Source: Burkholderiaceae bacterium 16 (GTDB lineage Bacteria; Pseudomonadota; Gammaproteobacteria; Burkholderiales; Burkholderiaceae). From it: a DNA stretch of 64,000 nt. The notes under the pieces were generated by a model that made no database searches, had not been told where the DNA came from, and worked only from the letters and a program-made list of their open reading frames with translations. This document shows, one piece after another, positions 8,063 through 16,924 of this stretch (position 1 is the first letter of the stretch; every line of letters starts with the position of its first letter). Location: NCBI GenBank assembly GCA_000955785.1, contig JYOD01000013.1, positions 1-64,000 on the forward strand. The letters are read 5' to 3'. The translations under genes were made by a program, and so were the position numbers.

Positions 8063-8830
8063 TCAAAAATGCGCCAGATACCCCCCATCCACCGCCAACA
8101 CATGCCCCGTAACATAAGAAGCCGCCGGCGAAGCCAAAAACACCGCCGCCCCCGCCACCTCCTCCGGCTGCCCCCACCTCCCCAACGCAGTCCTCTGCCG
8201 CAACCACTCGGCAACGCTGGCGTCATCCACCATAGGCTGATTAGGTTCGGTAGCAAAATACCCCGGCGCAATGGCATTGACAGTCACACCATCGCGCCCG
8301 AGATCCGCCGCCATCGCCCGGGTAAGCGCATCCAGCCCCCCCTTGGTAGCGGGATAGAGCACGTCATTGGCACGCGCCACCTGCCCCGCGATCGAGCTGA
8401 TATTGACGATTCGTCCATAGCCGCCGCGCCGCATCAGTTGCGCGGCATGCCGGCACAAGGCGTACGGCGCCACCAGGTTGGTCTCCAGCATCTCGCGCAG
8501 GTCCGCTGCGTCCAGATGCGCCATATTGCTGCGCTTGCGCGCGCCGGCGTTGTTGACCAGGATATCGAGGCGGCCGTGCATGGCGTCGACGTGGGCAAAG
8601 GCAGCGTCGACCGCCGCTTCGTCGGTAATGTCGAGCACCAGTGGCTCGGCGCTGCCGCCGTGCCGGGCGAGCTGGGCCGCGGCGGCATGCACGCGCTCGG
8701 CATTGCGCGCCGCAACGATCACGTGCGCGCCGGCTTGCGAAAGGGCGGCGGCGATCGCCAGGCCCAGGCCTTGCGCGCCGCCGGTGACCAGCGCCACGCG
8801 GCCTTGCAGGGAAAAAGGTGAGGTAGCCAT
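8063..8830 (-). CDS. SDR family NAD(P)-dependent oxidoreductase
   Basis: A 255-aa classical short-chain dehydrogenase/reductase. The cofactor motif is TGGAQGLG (TGxxxGxG) near residue 16, followed by VNNAGA (NNAG) and the catalytic Ser in IVNISSIAG and YPATK (YxxxK). The C-terminal GHVLAVDGGY is the usual end motif. It resembles gluconate 5-dehydrogenase and other ketoacid/sugar-alcohol reductases, but the substrate cannot be fixed. It lies 53 bp downstream of the ABC binding-protein gene on the same strand and could be cotranscribed with it. Confidence 0.9.
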   Translation of the reverse strand: MATSPFSLQGRVALVTGGAQGLGLAIAAALSQAGAHVIVAARNAERVHAAAAQLARHGGSAEPLVLDITDEAAVDAAFAHVDAMHGRLDILVNNAGARKRSNMAHLDAADLREMLETNLVAPYALCRHAAQLMRRGGYGRIVNISSIAGQVARANDVLYPATKGGLDALTRAMAADLGRDGVTVNAIAPGYFATEPNQPMVDDASVAEWLRQRTALGRWGQPEEVAGAAVFLASPAASYVTGHVLAVDGGYLAHF

Positions 8831-8883
8831 CCGGCGACTATACCGCAGCGCGCCGGCGGGGCGCTGCGGTCGGCCCCTTCGCT

Positions 8884-10020
8884 TCAGCGGATCAGCTTGC
8901 CCGTCGACGACACGATCGACATCTCCACGAACGACGAGCCGGTATGCCGCGTCGGGCTATAGCTGATCAGGATCCCGCCCAGGTCATAGTCGCGCAGGCT
9001 CTCCAGCGCGCCGACCAGCCGCTCGCGGGTCAGATCCGGCCCGGCGCGGCGCATGCCCTCCACCAGCACCTTGGCCGACATAAAGCCCTCCATGCCGGCA
9101 TTGCTGGGCTCCACGCCTTGCTGCCGGGCCTGGCTGCGATATTCGCTGGCAATGCTCATCTGGCTGGAATTGGTGCCCGGCACCACCTGCGTGATGATCA
9201 GCCCGCGCGCGTCCTCGCCCAGCTCCTTGATGAAGGAATCGGCCGCGTTGTTGGACAGCGTGACGAACTGCGCCTGGCTGCCGCCGCGGCGCAGTTCCTT
9301 GATCAGGCGCGCGGCCTCGGAGCCCGAGCCGATCACCAGCACGGCCTGCGGATTAGACTTGTTGATGGCGGTGACGCCGGCCTGGATATCGCCCATCGGG
9401 CGGGCAAACGAAGCGCTTGCGGCTGGCTGTATGCCGCGCGCTTGCAGCGCGGTGCTGAAGCCCTCGAACACGTCCTGGCCAAAGCCGTCATTGGCGTAGA
9501 AGATGGCGATGCGGCTCATGCCCGTGGTGGCAAGATGGTTGATCGCGCGGGCGACTTCATCCTGGTATTTGGCGCGCACGTTGAATACGTAGCGGCTGAC
9601 CGGACGATGCAGCGTGATGGCGCCGGTGAGCGGCGCCACCAGCGGCACCTTCTCGGCCTGGATGATGGGCAGGATGCTTTCGTTCTGCGGCGTGCCGCGC
9701 ACCATGAACAGCGCGAACACCTTGTCTTCCTGGACCAGCTTGCGCACATTGTCGGGGGTGCGCTTGGCATCGAAGCCGTCGTCGTAGGTCACCAGCTCGA
9801 TCCGGCGGCCTCCCACGCCGCCGTTGGCGTTGACCGTCTTCAGGTAGACCTGCGCCCCAGCGATCTGCTCCTTGACCGAGCCCGCCACCGGCCCTGTCAC
9901 GCCGGCCGACTGCCCGATCCGGATCGCGGTCTTGCTGACCCCCGGCTCCGCCTGCGCCACCGGCGCGCCTAATCCCAGCGCCGCGGCCAGCAGGCCGCAC
10001 GCGATCCATTTTGTTTTCAT
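8884..10020 (-). CDS. ABC transporter substrate-binding protein, branched-chain amino acid type
   Basis: A 378-aa type I periplasmic binding protein of the Leu/Ile/Val (LivJ-like) family. It has a signal peptide (residues 1-24, cleavage after AQA). The opening strand IRIGQSAGVTGPVAG and the loop VNANGGVGGRRIELVTYDDGFD are standard for the family. These receptors also bind aromatic acids, amides and urea, so the ligand is open. No ABC permease or ATPase genes are in the window, so it is either an orphan receptor or serves a transporter elsewhere. Confidence 0.9.
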   Translation of the reverse strand: MKTKWIACGLLAAALGLGAPVAQAEPGVSKTAIRIGQSAGVTGPVAGSVKEQIAGAQVYLKTVNANGGVGGRRIELVTYDDGFDAKRTPDNVRKLVQEDKVFALFMVRGTPQNESILPIIQAEKVPLVAPLTGAITLHRPVSRYVFNVRAKYQDEVARAINHLATTGMSRIAIFYANDGFGQDVFEGFSTALQARGIQPAASASFARPMGDIQAGVTAINKSNPQAVLVIGSGSEAARLIKELRRGGSQAQFVTLSNNAADSFIKELGEDARGLIITQVVPGTNSSQMSIASEYRSQARQQGVEPSNAGMEGFMSAKVLVEGMRRAGPDLTRERLVGALESLRDYDLGGILISYSPTRHTGSSFVEMSIVSSTGKLIR

Positions 10021-10263
10021 CTCCGACCCCTCTCGTTCGCTTACGAATCTTTTGCTTTGTCATGCGCGCCACGAATGGGCGCGGCGACAAGCAAATTACC
10101 TCAAAGCGGCGCCATTCGGCAAATCGTTGTTGCAAAAGGCATCACAGCGGCATCGAACGGCAGCTCGGGGAGGAGTCAGGCATGGCAGGGAAAAGCAGGG
10201 CCGGAGCGCACAAGGGCAGGCGACCCGCAGGCCGCCATGGCCCCCGCATTGGCCGGTCCCCGT

Positions 10264-10776
10264 TCAGGGGAAGGCGGGTATGGCCGGGTCCATCCCGGCG
10301 AAACGGGCTTCCGGATGGGACTGTTGCAGCAGCGCTTCGATTTCCTCAACGCGGCCACGCGGTACGTCCACCATCAGCAGGATCTTGCCTTCTTCGATGT
10401 CTTTCTCGAAGGCTTTGTGCCGGCTGTTGGGCGCGGAGCAGCCGATCATGCTGGACGCCCAGGCGCCGAACGCCGCGCCGAGCACGGCCAGCACACCAAC
10501 CAGGCCCCATTGCGGGGTCTCGCTGACGATGGGGAACAGGGCGACCAGTGCCCCGGCCACGATGCCGATGCCGCCGCCAACCATCAGCCCCATTTCCGCA
10601 GCATGCACGATATCGGAAGTCTGGAACAGGTTGGCTTCATGCAGGCCAGTCATATCGGCACCATCGCGCGCGATGAAGTGGATATGACTGTTCTCGACGC
10701 GAGCCAGCAGCAGATCGTCCATGGTGCGGCGGGCGCTCGCCAGATCGGGCAATAACCAGAAGATGCGTTTGCGCAT
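10264..10776 (-). CDS. DUF1269-like membrane protein
   Basis: A 170-aa protein with two adjacent hydrophobic glycine-rich segments (about residues 62-83 and 90-112) flanked by soluble alpha/beta regions. This is the arrangement of DUF1269 proteins, where a ferredoxin-like fold is interrupted by a membrane hairpin. The N-terminus RKRIFWLLPDLASARRTMDDLLLARV matches the family opening. Function is unknown; such proteins often accompany envelope or stress genes. It is monocistronic. Confidence 0.7.
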   Translation of the reverse strand: MRKRIFWLLPDLASARRTMDDLLLARVENSHIHFIARDGADMTGLHEANLFQTSDIVHAAEMGLMVGGGIGIVAGALVALFPIVSETPQWGLVGVLAVLGAAFGAWASSMIGCSAPNSRHKAFEKDIEEGKILLMVDVPRGRVEEIEALLQQSHPEARFAGMDPAIPAFP

Positions 10777-11020
10777 GACTCTCTCCTCGCTTCAGGCCGT
10801 TTCGCGGCCATTTCGGGTCATCCCGGCAGCGGTGTGCATGCGGAGTCGCCTTCACGCAGTCACGGACAACATGGAGGTGGAGGTGCATCCGTATCCGCCC
10901 AGGGGACGGGGTAACTCATTTGTACGCCAGTCGCGCGGCAAGCGCAAGGCGATGACCACGGCATGCCGACTGCGCATCACGTACCGTCTCATCCATCGAA
11001 TTCGCGCATGTCGCCAGCCT

Positions 11021-12463
11021 TCAAAAAGTGATTGGCAGGCGCACCGTGACCTGCAGATCCGGGGTATCGCGCGTCAGCCCCGCGCCGACCGATACGTTCA
11101 GCGTATAGCGGCTGTTGAAGCGATACGAATAGCCCACCAGCAAGGTACCTTGGGTGATGCGCACCGAGCCGGGCACGGTCTGGCCATTCTGCTTGGTCGG
11201 CCAGATGATGCTCTGGTCGTAGCCGATACTGAACGACGCATGCTCGTTGAGCGAGAGGCCCATGCCGAAGTTAAAGCCAAAGATATCGCCCGGCGCGATC
11301 TTGCCAAGATTCTCCTGCTGCCCGTTGAGCACGGTGCGGCTGACATTGTCCCGCGCGAAATTGTGCAGGTAGCTGAACGTACCGAAGAACACCGCCGGAT
11401 CGGTCGGCAGCAGCCACGTAATGCCTGGCTGTATCGCCTGGAAGCCGGTGCCGGTGGGCAGCCCGAGCGGCAGGCCGGTGCCGGTGGTATTACCCACGCA
11501 GCGTGTCACGCAGTCGGTCACTACGTCGAAGGGACTCTTGCCGGTAGCAGACTTGTAGCGTAGCCAGCCGATGAAGTACGGCATTTTCTCGTTGCCATAG
11601 TTGAGCTGGTAGCGCACGGTGGCTTCCACGTCGCCCAGGCCCTGACCACTGGCATTAAAGACGTTGTCGACCGCTGTGCCGGTAAAGACTTCGCGGCTGA
11701 TGGTGGAGCCCGAGGTCTGCACGTAGGGCACCTTGACCTCGAGTTCGAGCCGCTTGGTCACGCCATAGCGCAGCGCGGCCTGCTCGATGTAGGTCGAGGT
11801 CTTGACCTCGCGGACATCGATCAGCCCGATCAGGATGGCGGGAATGATCGTGTAGCCGACCAGCGCCACGCGGTTGTTCGACGAATAGCCATACTGGAAG
11901 CTCGGCTCGAGCACGAACTTGCCGGCGGGCGTGAGTACGCCAGGCTGGTCGAAAATCGGTGCAATCGCAGGTGGAGCGGTGTCGGCCTCGGGGGGTTTTC
12001 CCACCGGCTGCTCGTCGCCGGCTTGCGCAACCTGGCTGTCGGCGGCTGGCTGCGCCGGCGTTGCGCCTTGCTGAGCCTGCGTGGCGCCTTCCTGCGGCAC
12101 ATTGGCGGTATTGGGCAGGGCTTGCGTGCCTGCCGCGCCGGCGGCAGCCGCCGCGGCATTGGTGGCGGTGTCGCCGGGTGTCACGCCGCCGGTGCCTGGC
12201 GCGCGCTGGCCGCCGCGCTTTCTCGCCAGCACTTCGGGACCCAGCACACTGCGCAACTCGCGGATAGTGGCCTCTTGTTCCGCCATTGCCCGCTTCATCT
12301 GCTCCAGCGTCGCGGCCTGCTCTGTCACCTCGCGCTTGAGCGCATCCAGCTTCGCCGCCGTTGGTCCCTCGTCAGGCGGGGTCTGGCCGTGTGCCATCCC
12401 GCCCAGCAACAGCAATGTCGAGCACCCTGCCTGCCGGATGCCGCGCAGCGACTTTTCATTCAT
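11021..12463 (-). CDS. Outer-membrane beta-barrel with coiled-coil N-terminus (FapF-like)
   Basis: A 480-aa exported protein and last gene of the five-gene operon. It has a signal peptide (about 1-26). A heptad-patterned coiled coil (about 36-75, AAKLDALKREVTEQAATLEQMKR start) is followed by a disordered Ala/Gln/Pro linker to about 165. A beta-barrel of alternating strands then ends in Phe, the usual outer-membrane C-terminal signal. Coiled coil, linker and barrel in this order is the architecture of FapF, the outer-membrane pore that exports Pseudomonas functional amyloid. I infer it exports the upstream RGG-motif and glycine-rich proteins. An annotation as a generic transporter is the alternative. 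Confidence 0.65.
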   Translation of the reverse strand: MNEKSLRGIRQAGCSTLLLLGGMAHGQTPPDEGPTAAKLDALKREVTEQAATLEQMKRAMAEQEATIRELRSVLGPEVLARKRGGQRAPGTGGVTPGDTATNAAAAAAGAAGTQALPNTANVPQEGATQAQQGATPAQPAADSQVAQAGDEQPVGKPPEADTAPPAIAPIFDQPGVLTPAGKFVLEPSFQYGYSSNNRVALVGYTIIPAILIGLIDVREVKTSTYIEQAALRYGVTKRLELEVKVPYVQTSGSTISREVFTGTAVDNVFNASGQGLGDVEATVRYQLNYGNEKMPYFIGWLRYKSATGKSPFDVVTDCVTRCVGNTTGTGLPLGLPTGTGFQAIQPGITWLLPTDPAVFFGTFSYLHNFARDNVSRTVLNGQQENLGKIAPGDIFGFNFGMGLSLNEHASFSIGYDQSIIWPTKQNGQTVPGSVRITQGTLLVGYSYRFNSRYTLNVSVGAGLTRDTPDLQVTVRLPITF

Positions 12464-12569
12464 TTCGCCTTCCTCCCCCGGACGGCGGACTGCTTCGTAC
12501 AGAAGTCCGCAACCTGCTTAACGCATACTGCCCCTCTCGTTGCACGTATTACCAATCGCCTGCATGCTT

Positions 12570-13916
12570 TCAGTGCCGGCTCGCGGCGATCTGCAATGCA
12601 CTGTTCAATGCCGAATTAGCCACCTGAGCGCGGAATGCCTGCAGGGTGTTAACGCCTGCATTGATGGTCACCAGATTCTGGATCGACTGGTTGTTCAGCG
12701 AGTTTTGAATCACCGTGGCAGGCGTGCCTGCCAGCATGCTGGAGGCGACGCTATTGCCCGGCCCGTTTTGTATCAGGCTTAGTGCGCCGTTGGTTGTCAC
12801 CACGGCGCCACCCGCCGCTATCGCCGTGGCGGGCAGGCTGATCACCGACGCGCCCGGGCTGCCGGTCGCGCTGGCGCTGGCGCCTGTACTGCTACTGCTA
12901 CTTCCCGTGCTGCTGCCGTTCGCGCCGTTCGCGGTCACTGGGTTGCCGGCCAGCGCGTTGTTCACGGCTGCGCTGGCCATGGCCGCCGCACCTGCAGCCC
13001 CACCGAGCGCCGTGGCCAGGCGGCTGGCCTGGTCGGCGGTGATGCGGCTCACGTCGGGAATAGTAAGACTGGTTGCCACCACCAGGGCACCGTTGATGTA
13101 CACGGCGCGTTCGATACCGAACGAAACTTGCAAGCCGGCGCCCACGTCGAACCCGCCACGCAAATCGTCAAGCCGCTCTTGCGCGACCGGCTTCCAGCTC
13201 GCCATGGTGCTGCGCGCGGCACGTGTGGGCGAAGTTCCGGCAGTCGCCGGCGTCACGGCAGACGTTGCCGGGGCAGCGGCGCCGGGTGCATCTGGCGACT
13301 GGCTCGCGGCAGCGAAACCGCCCCGCAGGTCGTCCAGCCGTTCCGGCGCTACCGGCTTCGGCGCGCCCGCGCTGCTGCGTACCGCAAGCCGGCGAGGCGC
13401 GCTGCCGGAAGCCGGCAGGCCGACGGCAGGGAGCGCCTGCCGGGAAGCGACCTCGAAGCCCCCGCCGCTGGGCGCTTCGAGGCGAGCTGGCGCGGCTGGC
13501 GCCAGGTCCGCGGCGGCCAGGACGGGATTGCCGGTTTCGGCCTGCCGCTCCACCGGCGGCGGCGCTAAGTCTGCAGCATCGGGGGCATCGGCTGTGCCGA
13601 GGGTGGCGCCGTCATCTGCCGGGCGGTCAGCCGGCTCCGCCACGGCGAGGGGTGCTTGCGAGACCGGCGTCCGGCCGGCCATGCTGCCAAGTGCCGCAGC
13701 CAGGTAAGGGTTGTTGGTTTCCGCCTGCACTGCGGGCGGTGCCGTGAAGCCGGCAGGGTCGGTCGCACCGAGCGTGCCGAGCGCCTCGATCCCCGTGCCT
13801 TCGTCGGCCCGCACCGGCCCGGCGCAGGCAAGGCCCGCGCCGAGCAACATGACGGCAGTGGCGGAACCAGCGCCACTGCGGCGATGCTGCGCGGACTTTG
13901 AGGATGTCTGGAACAT
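12570..13916 (-). CDS. Exported protein with two internal LDDLRGG motifs
   Basis: A 448-aa secreted protein without a close named family. The N-terminus has a signal-like hydrophobic stretch (residues 18-37). A low-complexity Ala/Pro region carries two near-identical modules, KPVAPERLDDLRGGF (ending at 201) and KPVAQERLDDLRGGF (ending at 256). After the second module comes a structured domain (about 256-330), a Ser/Thr/Gly linker, and a C-terminal tail with TVIQNSLNNQSIQN. The same RGG module and tail occur in the 151-aa protein two genes upstream. The motif resembles double-glycine leaders cut by C39 peptidases, and the C39 gene ends only 10 bp upstream. The start at MFQTSS has a good AAGGA site. 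Confidence 0.65.
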   Translation of the reverse strand: MFQTSSKSAQHRRSGAGSATAVMLLGAGLACAGPVRADEGTGIEALGTLGATDPAGFTAPPAVQAETNNPYLAAALGSMAGRTPVSQAPLAVAEPADRPADDGATLGTADAPDAADLAPPPVERQAETGNPVLAAADLAPAAPARLEAPSGGGFEVASRQALPAVGLPASGSAPRRLAVRSSAGAPKPVAPERLDDLRGGFAAASQSPDAPGAAAPATSAVTPATAGTSPTRAARSTMASWKPVAQERLDDLRGGFDVGAGLQVSFGIERAVYINGALVVATSLTIPDVSRITADQASRLATALGGAAGAAAMASAAVNNALAGNPVTANGANGSSTGSSSSSTGASASATGSPGASVISLPATAIAAGGAVVTTNGALSLIQNGPGNSVASSMLAGTPATVIQNSLNNQSIQNLVTINAGVNTLQAFRAQVANSALNSALQIAASRH

Positions 13917-13926
13917 GGTACGTTCC

Positions 13927-14622
13927 TTAGAAGTCGCTACCGCCATGCGAAGGCATGACGGTGAAGAACAGACTATCCCGGTTGATACCCATCGAATAAG
14001 GGCCGCTCGGCGCTACACGCCAGTCGGCCGCCAGGTTGAAGCGAGCGGATTCCTCGCGGTTGTGGATGACGAACAGCAACTGGCTGTCCCAGATCCGCTC
14101 AAAGTGCTCGCGCGACAGCGCGCGCGTGCCAAGCGCCGGGTCGCCGACCAGCACGCGGTCGCCGTGCACCCCCTTTACCACGACAAAATGGTGATACCCG
14201 TTCTCCACCACCAGTACGATGGCTGGGATCTGGGTTTCCTCCAGCTTTGACAGGGGCAATTCATAGCCATCGGCAAGAAAGCCGCGCGACTCCAGGAAGC
14301 GCTTCATGTCCAGCAGCGAGAACCCCTCCTGCCGGATCTTGGCCTGGTCGCCGTTGACATACATGTTCTGGAACACCGTCTGCTCACTGACCGGAAAGCC
14401 GTACTGGTAAGTGAGCAGAGTAGCTACCGCGGCAGAGCCGCAACTGAAGTCGTATTGCTGGCGGATGGTGGTCTTGTACCGTGCCTCCTTGAGGCTGGTC
14501 ACCCGCACGTTGTAGTAGTTTCCGCCATCGCCCGGCACGTATATGTAGTCGGCCCACGCCACGGACACGCCGGCCGAAGCCAGCAAGAGCGTAGCCTGCA
14601 GAAGCAGCTTGCGCAGCATCAT
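13927..14622 (-). CDS. Periplasmic C39 family peptidase (FapD-like)
   Basis: A 231-aa stand-alone C39 cysteine peptidase with a signal peptide (1-24, ending AWA), so it acts outside the cytoplasm. The catalytic set is visible: Q55/Q56 and C61 in RQQYDFSCGSAA, the histidine in YHHFVVVKGV (144/145) and D161 in GDPALG. C39 domains cut after Gly-Gly in leader peptides, usually as part of an ABC exporter. Here there is no ABC transporter, as in FapD of Pseudomonas. Its start overlaps the stop of the 151-aa gene (ATGA). Likely substrates are the neighbouring proteins with (L/I)RGG motifs. Confidence 0.85.
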   Translation of the reverse strand: MMLRKLLLQATLLLASAGVSVAWADYIYVPGDGGNYYNVRVTSLKEARYKTTIRQQYDFSCGSAAVATLLTYQYGFPVSEQTVFQNMYVNGDQAKIRQEGFSLLDMKRFLESRGFLADGYELPLSKLEETQIPAIVLVVENGYHHFVVVKGVHGDRVLVGDPALGTRALSREHFERIWDSQLLFVIHNREESARFNLAADWRVAPSGPYSMGINRDSLFFTVMPSHGGSDF

Positions 14623-15074
14623 GGCTTGAACTGGATATTGACGATGGTGGCGTTCTGGATCAGCACGTTGGCGCCCGAGTTCTGGATGACAGTGGGCAAA
14701 CCCGCGGCGCTGGCGAAAGAGCCTTCGGCAATGCTGTTTGAGCCGCTGATCATGCGGTTCACGCTGTTTTCCGCCACGGTGCCGCCGAGGCGCATGTCGT
14801 TGACCACCAGTTCGGATCCGCCGCGGATACCTTCGAGCTTGTCGCTGGCGACGGGTTTGCCGAGACCGGCAAAGATGCCGCGCTGAGCGCCGCCCGCCAC
14901 GGCAGCGGGAGTCTGATCCGGCGCCGCCGCGCTGATGTTCACGGCGGTTCCGGTGTTGGCCGCAGGCACTGCGGCCGATGGCCCGGCGGGCTGCGGCCCG
15001 GCAAAGGCTTGCAGGCCAGGCCAGACCAGGATTGCTGTCGCGACCAGGGTGACAGCGGAGCGGACCGATCGCAT
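14619..15074 (-). CDS. Small exported protein with an IRGG motif
   Basis: A 151-aa protein with a signal peptide (about 1-25). A flexible Ala/Pro segment leads to KPVASDKLEGIRGG (residues 73-86), a near match to double-glycine leader ends. The remaining 65 residues are Asn/Ser/Gly-rich and finish with PTVIQNSGANVLIQNATIVN. The Gln-Asn rich, strand-like tail is shared with the 448-aa protein and is reminiscent of amyloid subunits. I infer that the adjacent C39 peptidase cleaves after the GG to release a 65-residue mature subunit. No exact family is recognised. Confidence 0.65.
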   Translation of the reverse strand: MRSVRSAVTLVATAILVWPGLQAFAGPQPAGPSAAVPAANTGTAVNISAAAPDQTPAAVAGGAQRGIFAGLGKPVASDKLEGIRGGSELVVNDMRLGGTVAENSVNRMISGSNSIAEGSFASAAGLPTVIQNSGANVLIQNATIVNIQFKP

Positions 15075-15154
15075 GTTGGTGTCTCCTTCAGCCTCTTGCG
15101 TGCCGTCCCCATCCAGACGATCACACCGGAAGCGAGTGGACGCTTCATCGAATG

Positions 15155-15190
15155 GGGCACCCCGGCCACGTCAAACGCGCCGGGATGCCC
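15155..15190 (-). promoter_or_regulatory. Strong intercistronic hairpin in the Fap-like operon
   Basis: GGGCATCCCGGC and GCCGGGGTGCCC (minus strand) form a 12-bp stem with one G-U pair and a 12-nt loop, in the 200-nt gap between the glycine-rich gene and the 151-aa gene. No T tract follows. It could protect the upstream message or act as a partial terminator, so that the first gene is made in excess. Confidence 0.45.
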
Positions 15191-15274
15191 TAAAGTTGCC
15201 AGAGTCAGGCTGTGCCAGCGGGGCGCGCGCGCGAGCCATCCACACGCAACGCACGCCACCACCATGCGCGCACC

Positions 15275-16777
15275 TTACTTGCCGACCGTCAGGTTGGCCT
15301 GGACATTGACGCTTTGTTGCACCAGCGAAGCGAAGCCGCTGTTTTGGTTGGCGACCATGATGCCCGCTGCCGACTGACCAACGCTGGCCATGGTGTTGGA
15401 CATATTGAAGGTGCCAGCATCGACGTAGTTGGTGCCGCCGCTGCCGCCAGCTCCACCCACTGCGCCATTGCCGGTACCACCCGTGCCGCCCATGCCTACA
15501 CCACCAGCGCCACCGGTGCCGGAAGCCGCACCAACCGCGCCAGCGCCTGCCGTTGCGCTGCCGTTGGTGGCCTGGGTGGTAGCACTGCCATTGGCTGCGC
15601 TGCCGCCGCCGCCGCCATTACCGGCCACGCTGGTTTGGGTACCACCCGCGCCACCCGTGCCGGTGCCTGCGCCGCCGGAAGCCGTTGCCGCGCCGCCTGT
15701 GCCCGCACCACCTGCACCGCCAAGCCCGGTACCGGCACCTCCGGTCGGGCTGGATGCGCCGGATGTCGCCGCACCGCCTGCACCAGCGGCTGCGGCACCC
15801 GTGCCTGCCGTGGTTGTGGTCGTGCCGCCAGTGCCGGCACCGCCTGCACCTGCCGTACTACTGCCACCGGCGCCACCGGAGCCAGAACTGCCACCGTTGC
15901 CGCCGCTGCCGCCAGCCGATGCGCTGCTGCCGCCTAAGCCGGCGCTCAGGCCGCCAGCGCTACCGCCGGCGGCACCTGCGCTGCCACCCCTGCCGGAGCC
16001 GGCGAGGCTGGCACCCAGCGCGTCGCCGCCGGCACCGCCGCCACTGCCGCCGCGCGCACCCACGCCAACGCTGGCGCTAAGCGCACCACCGCCAGAGCCC
16101 CTGGCGTTGCCGCCGTCTCCTGCCCAGCCGATGGCCTTGCCGCCATTGCCGCCGTCGCCGGCATTGGCGCTGCCGTTGCTGGCAGCACCCGCGGTGGCGC
16201 TACCGTTGGTAGCGGAACCGCCGCTACCGCCGCTACCGCCATTACCGCTGTTGCCACCGTTGCCGCCCGTGCCACCGTGGCCGGCGCCGCCATAGCCGGA
16301 ACCGCCCTTGCCGCCGGAGCCTCCATTGGCGCTACCGTAGTTGGTGGCGACATTGCCGATGTTGCCGATCGAGTTGCCGCTCACCGAGCCCGAAAGCTTG
16401 CTGATGGCAATTGCCTTGCTGGAATTGAAGGAGTTGGTGAAGTTGGCGGTGGCCGTGCTGCCGTTGTTCGCGCCGGCATTGCCGTAGCCGTGATCGAACT
16501 CAACCTTCCCCTTGTTGTCGGCGTTGGTCTTGGTGGTGGTGGTAGTCTTGGTCGAAGTCTTGGTGGATGTCCTCGAGTGATAGCTGTTGTCTTGCGAGGC
16601 CGTTGAGTTTTCGTTCGCCGCCGCGCCGCTGCCGGACTGGGTGGAAGTTGCAGTGGCTGTCTGCGCGTTATTGCCATCCGTATCCGAACCATTGTTGTAA
16701 TTCGTCGGATTAGCCATGGCCTGACCGCCTGCCCCAAGGGCTAAAGCAATCGCCGACGCAAGTAAGGTCTTTTTCAT
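15275..16777 (-). CDS. Secreted glycine-rich repetitive protein (putative fibre subunit)
   Basis: A 500-aa protein, first gene of the operon. The signal peptide MKKTLLASAIALALGAGGQAMA is textbook. After it come a Ser/Thr/Asn-rich segment (to about 110), a conserved-looking block (NFTNSFNSSKAIAISKLSG), a tract of some 300 residues of Gly, Ala, Ser and Asn in GG/GA periods, and a compact C-terminal tail (VANQNSGFASLVQQSVNVQA). Glycine-rich tracts of this type form fibres or matrix material. The Gln/Asn tail resembles those of the other two secreted proteins here. A GGGAG site precedes the start. The tract is also a likely site of length variation between strains. Confidence 0.75.
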   Translation of the reverse strand: MKKTLLASAIALALGAGGQAMANPTNYNNGSDTDGNNAQTATATSTQSGSGAAANENSTASQDNSYHSRTSTKTSTKTTTTTKTNADNKGKVEFDHGYGNAGANNGSTATANFTNSFNSSKAIAISKLSGSVSGNSIGNIGNVATNYGSANGGSGGKGGSGYGGAGHGGTGGNGGNSGNGGSGGSGGSATNGSATAGAASNGSANAGDGGNGGKAIGWAGDGGNARGSGGGALSASVGVGARGGSGGGAGGDALGASLAGSGRGGSAGAAGGSAGGLSAGLGGSSASAGGSGGNGGSSGSGGAGGSSTAGAGGAGTGGTTTTTAGTGAAAAGAGGAATSGASSPTGGAGTGLGGAGGAGTGGAATASGGAGTGTGGAGGTQTSVAGNGGGGGSAANGSATTQATNGSATAGAGAVGAASGTGGAGGVGMGGTGGTGNGAVGGAGGSGGTNYVDAGTFNMSNTMASVGQSAAGIMVANQNSGFASLVQQSVNVQANLTVGK

Positions 16778-16885
16778 ACAAAGCTCCCAGGAGAATTTCA
16801 CAGCGGCTCAGCCTCTCGCCAGCGCTCGGGGAGAACGATGGCCGGAGGCCCGGGTCCGGCACTCGGCCAAACCAGTCTCTCTTTC

Positions 16886-16902
16886 CGCATAATCGGTGCC
16901 AG
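16886..16902 (-). promoter_or_regulatory. Sigma-54-type promoter candidate for the Fap-like operon
   Basis: On the minus strand CTGGCACCGATTATGCG has the -24 GG and -12 GC dinucleotides separated by exactly 10 bp. It matches the TGGCAC half of the consensus perfectly and the TTGC half partly. Transcription would start about 97 nt before the glycine-rich gene. Confidence 0.45.
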
Positions 16903-16924
16903 GCAAATGTCTCAAGCTTGTAAA

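Noticed and set aside
15429..16295. A 288-codon plus-strand frame rich in Pro and Ala
   Set aside because: It is the complement of the glycine-rich tract of the secreted protein, where GGC/GCC codons prevent stops in the other strand. It has no start signal and no family.
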